A DNA stretch of 64,000 nucleotides from Clitoria ternatea (Eukaryota; Streptophyta; Magnoliopsida; Fabales; Fabaceae). The stretch's first letter is position 1; each line of letters opens with the position of its first letter. Positions 13,058 to 23,216 of the stretch are shown piece after piece. The notes beneath the pieces are model-generated. The model had not been told where the DNA came from, ran no database searches, and was given only the letters and a program-made list of their open reading frames with translations. Both the position numbers and the translations under genes were made by a program. The DNA lies in assembly GCA_037962975.1 (NCBI GenBank), contig CM075676.1, positions 30,623,001 to 30,687,000 of the forward strand, given 5' to 3'.

Positions 13058-13828
13058 TGAACTGGTCTGGTCTGGGGTCAAGGATCCGGACTGGGAACCA
13101 GCCACAAAAGTTGGTGATTTAAGTGTTTGTACACCAGTACAGTGGGTAACCAATATTATAATCCGACCTCTCAGTAGGAGAGTCCGATCTTGTTGTCTTG
13201 GAGATCTTTCACACCAAGCTTTCTTGTTGATGGGGGCGAAAGGTGGTGTCACCTGTGAAGATTCTCCGACGCTTAAGTTAGTGGAGTGAATGAGAACTCA
13301 AAGAATACTTGAGCAATGCAATAGTGTGATAAGAGTAAGAACAACGTAACCTTGCATGTGTATGAGAATAAGCTATTTATAGTTGACTGTGGAAAATGAA
13401 TCGTTGGGCACAATTGGGCCAGGAGAAGGGTAGTTCAGTGTTCAGTGTACGATTAAGAGTAGTTCAACGCTCAATGTACGATTCTGACACAGGAATGGGG
13501 ATGATCCTGATTTCCCGCAGATTACCCCTATAGCTGTACTTTGTACATTCTGATAGGTGACGCGGATACCTTATGCCGTGCAGGGTATCAATATAAAAGT
13601 GGAATAGCCATTTATTCTCTCAAAGTATAGATAAGCGGTTATGCGTAATAGAGAAGTGAGACCGAACTAGGCTATTCGATGTTCCAAGCGTTATCATGGG
13701 AAAACCAATGTAGGGAGAACGCCTAGCACAGTATTTCACAGTACAGAAGTTAACTTGTGATACCGGTTTACCTTCCAGAATGGATACGATAACATCCTAG
13801 TCTGGAGACTGGTATCTAGACCGGATCA
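13058..13828 (-). repeat. 3' LTR of the Tat element
   Basis: On the minus strand it begins TGATCCGGTC and ends CCAGTTCA, so it has TG..CA ends. It pairs with 36196-36966. A minus-strand TATA box (plus tatttata) is at 13374-13381. It contains a short tandem repeat of gtagttca..tgtacgatt near 13429-13487 and an inverted repeat CTCTC/GAGAG near 13171-13185. Confidence 0.88.
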
Positions 13829-13843
13829 TCTGTCCCCTAGCTT
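13829..13843 (-). other. Polypurine tract of the Tat element
   Basis: The minus strand reads AAGCTAGGGGACAGA directly before the LTR start TGATCC. A purine run at this place primes plus-strand DNA synthesis. Confidence 0.65.
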
Positions 13844-14266
13844 ATGTGAGGGACTATTAAGTTGCTCATATAAGCTATGTTGTCTGCAAGAGGTCTGGAT
13901 ACCGATATAACATGCAAAAATGCTTTGCCAAGACGCGTGCAAGTTTCGTGTTGACATACTGCCAGTTGGGCCATTCTGTGAGTGAAGGCACCATTCTCGC
14001 AATGTTCTCACAACAGATTCGGACAAAGATTCGTAGTGTGGGGAATTCCAAGAGTTTTTGGAATTCATAACTCTTGTGACTGTTGGTGTGTGTAAGCGCT
14101 TTGAATGATTAAGCAATAAATGCTCTTAACACGTGAGTCATTATTACCTTGAACACGCGTGTTTTTGTAACCGTCACTAGGGCTGTTTTGGGCCTGAAAT
14201 TTGAAATTTTGGGCCCACTTTCAATACTCTTTGGCGAATCGTCACCATTTTGCGCCTCTGTGTATG
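13844..14266. other. Tat 3' untranslated region next to the LTR
   Basis: No protein domain is recognisable. This DNA lies between the antisense ORF promoter and the 3' LTR and probably belongs to the variable 3' UTR of the Tat element. Confidence 0.5.
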
Positions 14267-14360
14267 AAACGACGTAGTCGTTTTAACCTTGATAAGTCAC
14301 GTTTTGAAGTATATGACACAACCTTCGACTCGCCATCGAAACCTTTCGTCACCTATAAAA
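14267..14360 (+). promoter_or_regulatory. Candidate promoter of the antisense ORF
   Basis: A plus-strand TATA box, TATAAAA, lies at 14354-14360, about 190 bases before the aORF start codon. Upstream at 14267-14283 is the perfect inverted repeat AAACGACgtaGTCGTTT, a possible transcription factor site. Position and orientation fit a promoter driving the antisense gene independently of the LTR. This is inference from sequence alone. Confidence 0.5.
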
Positions 14361-14551
14361 AGGGTAACTTGGCAACTTTCAAAAATGACATTTGCCTTCA
14401 AGCTTAGTGAAACTCTACAAAAATTTCCTGAGAGGAACTCCCGACGTGATTCCTGTGAAGCTATTTTGTCTCCCAGCCTTCCCAAACTTTAGCTAACCAC
14501 ATTTCCTCCTTCTGTTAGTTTTTTCTTCTTTTTTTCCATATTTTAGCAAAT

Positions 14552-15674
14552 ATGTGCACTAGGCAGAATCGCGTTAACCCTAATCCTGGAAGGGGGAGAC
14601 TCGTTTCTCGAACCTTCGGCTATCAAGGGGGAAGAATCCCAATGGTTTCTTCTGGAGTCGGGCCACGTCGCTTGGAGAGGGGATCAACATCTTACTCACG
14701 GCGAAGGGTGGTTATTCCCTCTTCAGAATCATCTTCTGAGTACAGCCGCTCTTCCGATAGTGAGGTAAGTAATGATTGTTACCTTTCTGACGATGTGACC
14801 TTTTATTATAGAGCAAGAATTTTCAACCATGCCATTCGAAAGATGTCTGGAGAAGGAACTTCTGGAGAGAGAGTTGTCCTGAAAACGGCCGATGGATTAT
14901 GCAACGTTGTTGCACATCGGATAAACTGGGTGGATCTGCAGGCCAAATATCCTTACTATTGAGTGGCATATGAAATCAAAGAATTGGTCTCTCGCCATGC
15001 GAGGGGGGATGGAGCCCAACTAACGCCACGATTCAGGGTTTACGCTGAGGAAAGGCTAAAAGAGAGGTTTATGGTACTTGGACCATTGCCCACAGAGCGG
15101 ATATGTCATGTCGTCCCAGAGGAATGCTCCGTTTATGCGCACGATTTCGTCTTCCATAACCTCGACGTTCGCTTCCCTCTGACAGAATTCCAAATGGGTG
15201 TGCTGAGGGTTTTAGATTGCGCACCCTCTCAACTTCATCCCAACAGCTGGGGGCTAATCCAGGCTCTAGAAGTTTTGAGGGATTACTTCAACTTTACTCC
15301 CACAGTAGCCATGCTCTTCTACTATACCCAAGTAGTTCGGAGGACCAACGAAAAGGGCGGTATAAGCTTAATAACGCTTCAGACTCTTTCTTCCTTCATA
15401 AATTTTGAATCCTTCACCGACTCAGCCAAAGTGGATAGGCGGTCTTTTAAATCTTTCTACACCAGAATAAAAATTCAACCCAACAAACCAATTTTATGGA
15501 AGAATAAAGAGGGTTTGAATAGATTTCCTTTATGCTAGACCCACGAACATTTTCTTCTCACCTCCTAAGCCTACTACACGGAACAAGCCGAACTATCTCC
15601 AGAATCAGCGATAGTGTTGTTCGCTCTGGAAGCTTACACTACTTAAAACAAAGCGTTCTCCTGCAGGTGCCTCC
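14552..15674 (+). pseudogene. Antisense ORF of the Tat element, 5' half
   Basis: Read on the plus strand, opposite to gag-pol. From the ATG at 14552 there are 136 codons, an in-frame TGA at 14960-14962, then more in the same frame to 15538. The second part has LDVRFPLTEFQMGVL followed by QLHPNSWG and ALEVLRDYF. I recognise this as the 'putative gypsy type transposon' domain (Transposase_28 family) found in plant Tat elements. Its function is not known. Further family-like residues (THEHFLLTS, LSPESA) continue past the second stop up to the Tekay insertion. Two stops and the 10.8-kb insertion make it a pseudogene. The 3' half resumes at 26501. Confidence 0.75.
15670..15674. repeat. Left target site duplication of the Tekay element
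   Basis: The five bases cctcc immediately before the LTR start TGTAACATCC recur at 26496-26500 after the LTR end GATGTCACA. Confidence 0.9.
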
Positions 15675-15777
15675 TGTAACATCCCTATGTTTTATATTCA
15701 TGAGTTTGGATATTTAACAAAGTAAGATTATTATAAGATGAAAAATTAAAATAAAAAGAAAATTTTGATTTTGGGAC

Positions 15778-15885
15778 CTGACGCGTAGCGTCAGGATAAA
15801 ATTTGACGAGTAGCGTTAGTGGACGCGTAGCGTCCATATAAAAATTTAGACTTGACGCGTAGCGTTAGGGGGACGCGTAGCGTCA
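15778..15885 (+). repeat. Group of five ACGCgtaGCGT inverted repeats
   Basis: Five copies share a gta spacer with arms that vary together: CTGACGC/GCGTCAG (perfect), TTGACGA/GCGTTAG, TGGACGC/GCGTCCA (perfect), TTGACGC/GCGTTAG and GGGACGC/GCGTCAG. The corresponding part of the 3' LTR (23320-23450) has six. Confidence 0.85.
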
Positions 15886-16732
15886 GTGTCGCGGGCAGAA
15901 TAAAGACCCAAGATGACAGCCTGCAGAGCAGAAGTTAAAAACATAAGTTTTGGGGTTCTTCTTCTTCTCTCTTTTCCCTGCGACAATTAAAGGCCAACAA
16001 AATGTTGGAATCTGAAATTCATTGCGGATTAGAGGTAAGAAACTTAAGATTAACGCATGGGATCTTTCAATTTTGAATTCTATGGAGAATTTCTATCTTT
16101 ATCCATTTTTGGGGAAAACAAGGGAACTTTGAATTTTAAGATTCTAAACCGATTAAAAGTTTCCTTATGGTGTTCAAAAGAAGGATTGAGTGACGAATTT
16201 GAATTCCGTTTTATATAGGTTGCGAAAGAGCCGTTGAAAGATTAGCGGAAAAAGGGGTTTCTTGGAGAACTTGTGGTTTCAGTTGTGGTAAGCTTCTAAA
16301 GCTTTAGAAAGTAATTTCTGAGCATATTCTTGAGTTGGATTAAGGTTTGAACGGTTAAAACCTTAAACCTTTTTGTAATTTTATCTTTTAGTGGTTGCGG
16401 CGCATTGATCTTGGTAATTGAGTTTAGAGCGTCGACAGTGAGGTAAGTGGAGTATTATAGTATATATTTGATTACAAATTTGTGATAATTATATTGGAAA
16501 ATTAAATCTGTGAAAGTATGAGATTTATATATATATATGGGAGAATATATGACTAGCTTAGGTATGTGGTCATATATTGTATTTGATAATTATGGAAAAT
16601 AAAATGGTAATAAATGAAATGTGAATTGTGAATAAGATGGGAAATAATGTATAAAGTATGCCTAGAATGTGCATAATGGAGAGTGATGAAATATTGAATT
16701 ATTGTGATATAGAAGATATAAAGTTATAATTG

Positions 16733-17110
16733 ATTATGTGAATATTATGAATGTTAAGTATGATTATGATATTTAAAGGTTATGGCTTTTATGCCGATTG
16801 ATTATATGAATATTATGAATGTTAAGTATGATTATGATATTTAAAGGTTGTGGCTTTTATGCCGAGAGATATGGCTTTTATGCCGAGATGTGGCTTTTAT
16901 GCCGAGAGATGTGGCTTTTATGCCGAGATGTGGCTTTTATGCCGATATGTGGCTTTTATGCCGGGATATGGCTTTTATGCCGAGAGATGTGGTGTTTATA
17001 TTGAGATATGGCTTTTATGCCGAGAGATGTGGTGTTTATATTGAGATATGGCTTTTATGCCGAGAAATGTGGTGTTTATGTTGAGATGTGGCTTTTATGC
17101 TGAGATGTGA
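16733..17110 (+). repeat. Short tandem array inside the Tekay LTR
   Basis: A unit of about 19-21 bases around tggcttttatgccgagag is repeated more than ten times. It is preceded by a roughly 66-base duplication ending in the same unit (16733-16798, then again). Each unit holds a small inverted repeat, GGC/GCC. Apparent reading frames rich in Trp-Leu-Leu-Cys-Arg are only a by-product of the repeat. Confidence 0.9.
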
Positions 17111-17965
17111 TTCTTATGTTATGAGTTGACTTGTGTGCCAAAATCATTTAATGATTATATAATGTATATTCATGATTTAAAATGAATAATGTGTATATGA
17201 TGAGATATATTGTGATATGCTGTATATGCATAATATGTGTTGTAAACAGCCATTCGGTATAGATTACCCCTCGCTTTTGGCTCCCGTGGTCCATGTAGAG
17301 GCCCAGTTGAGCTACCCAGTGATCCAGGAAGAGATCCAGTGGTTGAGGTGGGGAGACGGTTTATGATACCGGGCTCGGTGAACCAGGATGTGTTCACGGG
17401 ATGTCGGTGGACTCCCAGCTGGTGGCTGATTCGTTAGTATCCGGATACTAGGTGTCTGATGTATATGAGAGTCAGTTGTGAATTATACTCCTTGACTGAT
17501 ATGCAGATTATTGCATTGATATGATAATGATGTGATTGAAATAATGAATTGCGAAATGAATTGATTAAGTATGGGTGCTTAAAATTAATTTATCTCAATG
17601 TTGCGAGATATTTGTTATGATGTGAACATAATGAATTTATGATGATTATGATGGATTATGATATGTTGGGTTCATATGAGAAGAGTTTAGTGGATCAATA
17701 ACCCAGGCAGGAGAATGAGATTCTCCAGGTGATATCAACTCTGATTATGTAGTTGTATCATTCTTGTGATATATACTCACCCTTACTTTATATTCACAGT
17801 GGATGAACCCAAGGATGTTGCGGATGCTGCGAAAACCAGTACAAAAGTGAGCAAGGAGTAATGCCAGAGGAGTTTGGAATGTATATCTTGTATATATTTA
17901 TATGTGAATTTATTATCTTGTAGACTTGCATAAGTATGTGTTGTTGTTACTCATTTATGATGACT

Positions 17966-18154
17966 AATGGCACTGAGCCATTGGTATATATATGTGGATA
18001 TGTGTGTAAATCTGTGGGAGTGTGAACTTATGCATAGTATAATATGTTTGTGGTTTGGGTGATGTGATTAGGTAATGGCATTGAGCCATTACATATTATG
18101 CATGCGTGATGACCAGGTACTGTTGGATGATTATGGTTATGGCATAGAGCTATA
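17966..18154 (+). repeat. Three spaced ATGGC hairpins in the Tekay LTR
   Basis: AATGGC/GCCATT at 17966-17982, GTAATGGC/GCCATTAC at 18072-18092 and TATGGC/GCTATA at 18138-18154 each have a five-base loop of similar sequence (actga, attga, ataga). The last has one wobble pair. The 3' LTR has the same three, with one arm base changed in the second. Confidence 0.8.
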
Positions 18155-18615
18155 CTGTAGCAAATCATGCGTTATATGCAGGTTCTGTGGGTGTATGTGT
18201 GCTGTAATGGTTGCTTGAGATGATTGAATGTTATATTGATGAATCAAATATATTTAGAGATTTGAACTAGTAGTCATCCCTATGACTTTGAGAAACTGGA
18301 TAGGTGAATTTGAGTTTCAGCAAGTTTCAATACCTTTGCAAGGTATTAATAGGCTCATGAGAATATTTAAAAGTAGTGTATATTGACCTAGGGTCATTTG
18401 AGAATCATTTAGGGTGTTTGGTGCAAGAGTGTTTCACATAAAGTGGTTAAGTTGTATTTCTTGCATAATTTGAGCATATGTTGGAATTTTGGCGAACGAA
18501 CATTGCCAATAGTTTCAGAATGGGGAAAATATATGGGCCATAAACTTTCGTGGCAATTGGACTTGATATGGGTTAACTAGATAAGTGAGTAGTTGGCCAA
18601 AAGGCCTAAAATGTA

Positions 18616-18730
18616 TGACAGCATCAGGTGCTGTCACTGATAAGCCCACGCGTAGCGTCAGCCTGGCGCTCAGCGCCAGGGCTGCGAATGAACACTCACG
18701 CCTAGCGTGGGGCTGGTGCGTAGCGTCAGA
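18616..18730 (+). repeat. Cluster of inverted repeats near the Tekay LTR end
   Basis: Consecutive inverted repeats are TGACAGCA/TGCTGTCA (5-base loop), a CACGCgtaGCGTC copy, CTGGCGCTcAGCGCCAG and CACGCctaGCGTG, followed by a single gcgtagcgtcag. The same cluster is in the 3' LTR at about 26178-26292. Confidence 0.85.
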
Positions 18731-18933
18731 CCCCTGTTTTAGGTTTTGAGTTTTCTTCAATTTAAATGATTTTGAGGATTATAGATTGTTTATTTAAATT
18801 ATAATTTGGGTAATTTTTATAAGATACATTTTTTTTGATGATGTAATTTAATTATTAGAAACATGAAAAAATTTATTGTGAAAATCAATAAATTGGATGA
18901 AAAATAAATATTATTTAAGGAAGGATGTCACAA

Positions 18934-18946
18934 TTGGTATCAGAGC
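18934..18946 (+). other. Tekay primer binding site (tRNA-iMet)
   Basis: TTGGTATCAGAGC begins two bases after the 5' LTR. This is the standard site complementary to the 3' end of initiator methionine tRNA, used to start reverse transcription. Confidence 0.9.
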
Positions 18947-19170
18947 AAAACTGTTCAGGATTGTAAACCTTGTGGGTAGAAATGATAGAAAGTAGTGAGA
19001 TTTGTTTGTGTATTCATTCGTATGGATAGAATTGTATATGTGTGAAAGTGAATTTTCAGGAATACTGGCATTATGCTCACTGGTTATCCGTTAGCCGCAC
19101 TTCCTGGTATTGAGGTATTGATTCTGGACTATGTTCAATTTGTTTGAGTATTAATGGTGTGTTATGTTAA

Positions 19171-19990
19171 TTGAGAATGACTGGTACTTCTAATTCAACC
19201 CCTGAGGGTGATTTCTTAGAAAAGTTTTCTCAGCTGATAGGAAGGGCTGAATCTGGCCCAACCCTTGATAAATTTTTAAAGCGTAGTCCCTCTGTGTATA
19301 AGGGTGGACGTAATTATGATGGAGCTTATATTTGGCTCATGGAAATGGAATAAATGTTCGATTATTTTGAATGTAATGAGGAGCAAAAAGTAGCACTTTC
19401 TACTTATCAGTTGTTTGATGAAGCTAGGGTCTGGTGGACATGTGCCAAACCTCAGATGACCAATGTTAATGAGGTCTTAAACTGGGTTAATTTTAAAAAG
19501 AGGTTTTTGGCAAAATACTTTCCTGATAATTATAAAACCAGGAAAGAGATGGAATTCTTACATCTTGAACAGGGAAGGATGTCTATAGCTGAATATACAG
19601 CTAAATTTGATGAGTTATGTGACTTTTATTATCCTTTTTCCTTGGAAGGTATTGAAAGTAACAAAAGTGATAAATATGAGTCTGGTTTGAGAATAGAGCT
19701 TCGTACTGCTATTGTACCTTTGGGGATTAGAGATTGTACTGAACTTATTAATAAAGCACAGTTGACTGAAAATATTCAGATGCAGAGGGTTTTTTTCAGA
19801 AAAGATAAATCCCAGTTGAGAATCAAAGGAGTTGAATTTTTTAAAGCAGAGTCGATTTAGTCGAAGTGGATCTTCTTCTTTATCTTTTTCTCCAGTTAGG
19901 GGTCGAGGTGGTCCTCATCCTGATAGTCGAGTTTGTTATAAGTGTGGTGGAGAAAGGCATTTGGCTAGAAATTTTAGATTTGAATTGCCT
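19171..19990 (+). pseudogene. Tekay gag, broken
   Basis: The frame opens at 19171, has an in-frame TAA at 19351-19353, continues in the same frame from 19354 to a stop at 19858, and shifts to another frame around 19832. The capsid part (VWWTCAKP, VNFKKRFLAKYFPDNY, EYTAKFDELC) is typical of retrotransposon Gag, which forms the particle around the RNA. The zinc knuckle reads CYKCGGERHLARNF: the CCH positions are present, but the final Cys is Asn. One stop, one shift and the damaged zinc knuckle make it non-functional as it stands. Confidence 0.85.
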
Positions 19991-20245
19991 ATGGTATTGA
20001 TGAATAATGTTATAATTGTATCTACACCGACTGGTTCTGAGGTTAAGATTATGCCTATGTGTGAAGGAGTAAATTTATTCATTGAAGGTCAAACTTTTAC
20101 TGTAAATTTAATCTGTATGCCCTTGAAAAATCTAGATATTATTTTGGGAATGGATTGGTTGTCTGCCAATCAGATTCTGGTGGATTGTTATCGTAAAGTG
20201 GTGGTTTTTCCTGTTGAATCCACTCCTAATGGTGTGGTATGTTGA
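19980..20245 (+). pseudogene. Tekay protease remnant lacking the active site
   Basis: Directly after the zinc knuckle the protein continues with FELPMVLMNNVIIVSTPTG and then LDIILGMDWLSANQ. The latter follows the aspartic protease domain in this lineage. In intact relatives the catalytic Asp-Ser-Gly and more than a hundred residues lie between zinc knuckle and VSTP. Here they are missing with the frame kept, so an internal deletion is the simplest reading. Without the protease the polyprotein cannot be cut. Confidence 0.75.
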
Positions 20246-20309
20246 TATTCCTTTGTGATATCGTTATTTTATAGGGATATGTAATTTAATTCTTACTGAT
20301 ATACCTGTT

Positions 20310-21290
20310 GTAAGTAAATTTTCGGATGTGTTTCCGGAAGATATTCCTGGATTATCACCAAACCAGGAAATTGATTTTGTGATTGATTTAGTTTTGGGTG
20401 TCGAGCCAGTGTCGTATGCACCGTATCGTATGTCATCCATAGAATTAAATGAGGTGAAAAAGCAAGTTGAGGAACTGTTAAGTAAAGGTTTTATTAAACC
20501 TAGTGCTTCTCCTTGGGGTGCTCCTGTACTATTGGTATGAAAGAAAGATGGGAGTATGAGAATGTGTATTAACTACCGATAGTTAAATAAATTGACAGTT
20601 AAAAATAAATATCCTTTACCAAGGATTGATGATTTACTTGACCAGTTATGGGGCGCATGTATCTTTTCTAAAATTGATTTACGATTTGGATATCATCAGA
20701 TTAGAGTAAAACCTGAGGATATTCCGAAAACCGCTTTTCGAACAAGATACGGTCATTATGAGTATGTGGTGATGCCATTTGGAGTTACTAATGCTCCGGC
20801 GGCATTCATGAGTTATATGAATCGAATCTTTCATCCTTTCTTGGATCAGTTTGTAGTAGTGTTTATTGATGATATACTAGTATATTCAAGATCTGAGGGT
20901 GAACATGTTCAGCATCTCCGCATTGTTCTACAGATTTTGTGAGAGAGGTAGTTATATGAAAAATTGTCAAAATGTGAATTCTGGGTTAAAAGTATTCAGT
21001 TCTTGGGGCATGTAATTTCTAGTGACGGAGTTTCTGTTGATCCTTCCAAGACAATTACAGTTATGAATTGGGAGAGGCCCAAATCTATTACTGAGATTCG
21101 AAGTTTTCTTGGTTTAGCTGGGTATTACCGACGTTTCATAGAAGGTTTCTCTCGTATTGCACTTCCTATGACCAAATTAACTAGGAAGGGATGTCCTTTT
21201 GTTTGGACTGATGAATGTGAACAAAGTTTTAATGAATTGAAAAAAAAAATTGACTTCTGCCCCTGTGCTTGCTTTACCCGATGTGACTAG
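20310..21290 (+). pseudogene. Tekay reverse transcriptase, broken
   Basis: Three open stretches in one frame (20328-20540, 20592-20942, 20964-21290) are separated by stops. Motifs in order are [56 protein letters not shown], the catalytic FIDD box at 20862-20873, and [11 protein letters not shown]. The frame is lost after SFNELKKK at a run of A near 21240-21249. The enzyme would copy the RNA to DNA in the particle. The catalytic Asp pair is retained, but at least three stops or shifts block translation. Confidence 0.9.
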
Positions 21291-21789
21291 AGAATTTGTT
21301 GTATATTGTGATGCCTCTAAATCTGGCTTGGGGTGTGTTAATGCAAGAAGATAGAGTTATAGCCTATGCTTCTAGGCAGTTGAGACTTCATGAACAGAAT
21401 TATTCTACTCACGACCTAGAGTTAGCGGCGGTTGTATTTGTATTAAAAATTTGGAGACATTATCTTTATGGCTCCCGTTTTGTTGTGTTTAGTGATCATA
21501 AAAGTTTGAAGTACTTATTGATCAAAAAGAATTGAATATGAGGCAGAGGCGGTGGATGGAATATTTAAAAGATTATGATTTTGAATTAAAATACCATCCA
21601 GGCAAAGCAAATGTGGTTGTTGATGCTTTGAGCAGGAAATCTCTTCATATTGCATCTTTAATGATAGAAGAATATAAACCGCTAGAAAGTTTTCATGATA
21701 TGCATCTAGCTATAGTGGTTTATTCTCCTGGTTGTATGCTAATTGAGATGCTAAAAATTACTAATGAGTTTTTTAAAATCTTTGTCTGA
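21270..21789 (+). pseudogene. Tekay RNase H, broken
   Basis: The start of the domain lies before 21300, and a frame change falls between it and [27 protein letters not shown]. Next come [18 protein letters not shown] and, in yet another frame from 21532, MEYLKDYDFELKYHPGKANVVVDALSRK. These are the usual RNase H and tether motifs of Ty3 elements. Two frame changes split it. Confidence 0.85.
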
Positions 21790-21820
21790 ATGTCAATAGG
21801 ATGATACTGATGTAAAACAG

Positions 21821-22744
21821 TTGATTGATGCCCAAGATCGGGGAAAGAATCTACCTTTGAATAGAGATTCTAATGGGCTGTGGTGGTTTAAAAATCGTAT
21901 TATAGTACCCTCCAATGGTGAATTTCAAACACAGATTCTATCAGAGGCTCATAAGAGTTCATTAAGTATTCATCCAGGTGTGACAAAAATGTATCAAGAC
22001 TTACGGCAACAATTTTGGTGGCCGGGGATGAAGAAAATGATAGTTGAATATGTGGCATTCTGTATAGTGTGCTTAAAATCTAAAGTGGAGCATCAGAAAC
22101 CTTCAGAGTTAGCACAACCACTTGATATTCCGATATGGAAGTGGGATAGTATCTCTATGGACTTCGTATCGGGTTTGCCTCGTTCTCGTACTGGATGTGA
22201 TGCTATATGGGTTATTGTTGATCGATTAACGAAGAGTGCTCATTTTCTTGCTATTAATATGAGATGGTCTTTGGAAAAGCTTGTTAATATTTATGTGAAA
22301 GAAATTATAAGGTTGCATGGTGTACCCTTCAGTATTGTGTCAGATTGTGATTCTCGATTTATTTTTTAAAATTTTGGAGAAGTTTGCAACATGAGCTAGG
22401 CACTCAAAATGAGCTCCGCATATCATCCTCAAATAGATGGACAATCTGAACATACAATACAAACTCTAGAAGATTTGCTTCGGGCATGTGTGATAGAACA
22501 TGGAGGGAGTTGGGAGCAGTATTTACCTTTGATTAAATTTACTTATAATAATAGCTTCCATAGCAGTATTGGTATGGCTCCTTATGAGGCTTTATACGGT
22601 AGAAAATGCCAAACTCCTTTATGTTGGGCTGATGGTAATGACGTCCTTGTATTGGGGCCTGAAATGGTTCAATCAATGACAGAACAGATTAAATTGATTA
22701 GGATTGTCAGAAAAGCTATTATGATGCTAAATATAGTCCTCTGA
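21821..22744 (+). pseudogene. Tekay integrase, broken
   Basis: The zinc-binding part has His in HPGVTKMYQ and the Cys pair in FCIVCLKSK. The catalytic core has SMDFVSGLPRSRTGCD, then VSDCDSRF, and after a stop near 22367 the Glu in GQSEHTIQTLEDLL, so the D,D,E residues look present. The protein integrates the DNA copy. The frame is interrupted between VSDCDSRF and the Glu, and again near 22700-22744. Confidence 0.88.
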
Positions 22745-23181
22745 TATTTCAAGTTGATAATCAAGTATTTTTGAAAGTTTCACCAACGAATGGTGTGGGT
22801 CGAGTAATTGGTAGTAAAAAGTTGAGTCCCAGGTATATTGGACCTTATCGTATTTTAGAGCGAATAGGCAATGTTGCCTATAGAATTGAGCTTCCTATAG
22901 TCTTGTCAAAGTTGCATGATGTTTTTCATGTCTCCCAGTTTTGAAAGTATATTCCTCGAGATGATATGGTGGTTCTAGATGACATTATTGAAATCAGAGA
23001 AGATGTGACGGTAACGGTTATTCCTCTTCGTATTGATGGTTATCAAACCAAACAATTAAGGAATAAGAATATTCCTTTAGTGAAAGTTTTATGGCAGAAT
23101 TTCAATGAAATTTCACACACGTGGGAATTAGAATCTGAGATGCGACAACAATACCTGGATCTATTTACAGAGGTATGTTGA
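22745..23181 (+). pseudogene. Tekay integrase C terminus with chromodomain
   Basis: Between 22745 and 22965 the plus strand encodes RVIGSKKLSPRYIGPYRI and LPIVLSKLHDVFHVSQF, the usual C-terminal integrase module. A stop follows at the position where relatives have Arg or Lys. The frame from 22966 carries IPLVKVLWQNFNEISHTWE and ends QQYLDLF. This is a chromodomain of the type that steers insertion to particular chromatin. Next comes the GGACGAAAT block typical of the region before the polypurine tract. Confidence 0.8.
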
Positions 23182-23203
23182 TTTCGAGGACGAAATCTAT
23201 TCT

Positions 23204-23216
23204 TAGGGGGGGTGAG
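23204..23216 (+). other. Polypurine tract of the Tekay element
   Basis: AGGGGGGGTGAG lies directly before the 3' LTR start TGTAACATCC. Confidence 0.85.

Larger units (their letters stand above)
15675..18932 (+). repeat. 5' LTR of the Tekay element
   Basis: It starts TGTAACATCC and ends GGATGTCACA. It contains five ACGCgtaGCGT-type inverted repeats at 15778-15885, a short-unit tandem array at about 16786-17110, three ATGGC hairpins at 17966-18154 and a second group of inverted repeats at 18616-18730. Compared with the 3' LTR it lacks one 18-base unit, tgggacgcgtagcgtcag, in the first group. Confidence 0.93.

Noticed and set aside
16819..17084. Overlapping open frames rich in Trp, Leu, Cys and Arg, repeated at 24381-24646
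   Set aside because: They only translate the short-unit tandem array in the two Tekay LTRs. Three overlapping frames give similar peptides because of the repeat period, and no start context or domain supports a protein.
18515..18760. 81-codon minus-strand open frame in the Tekay LTR, repeated at 26077-26322
   Set aside because: It crosses the inverted-repeat cluster and is in LTR DNA. No related protein is recognised.
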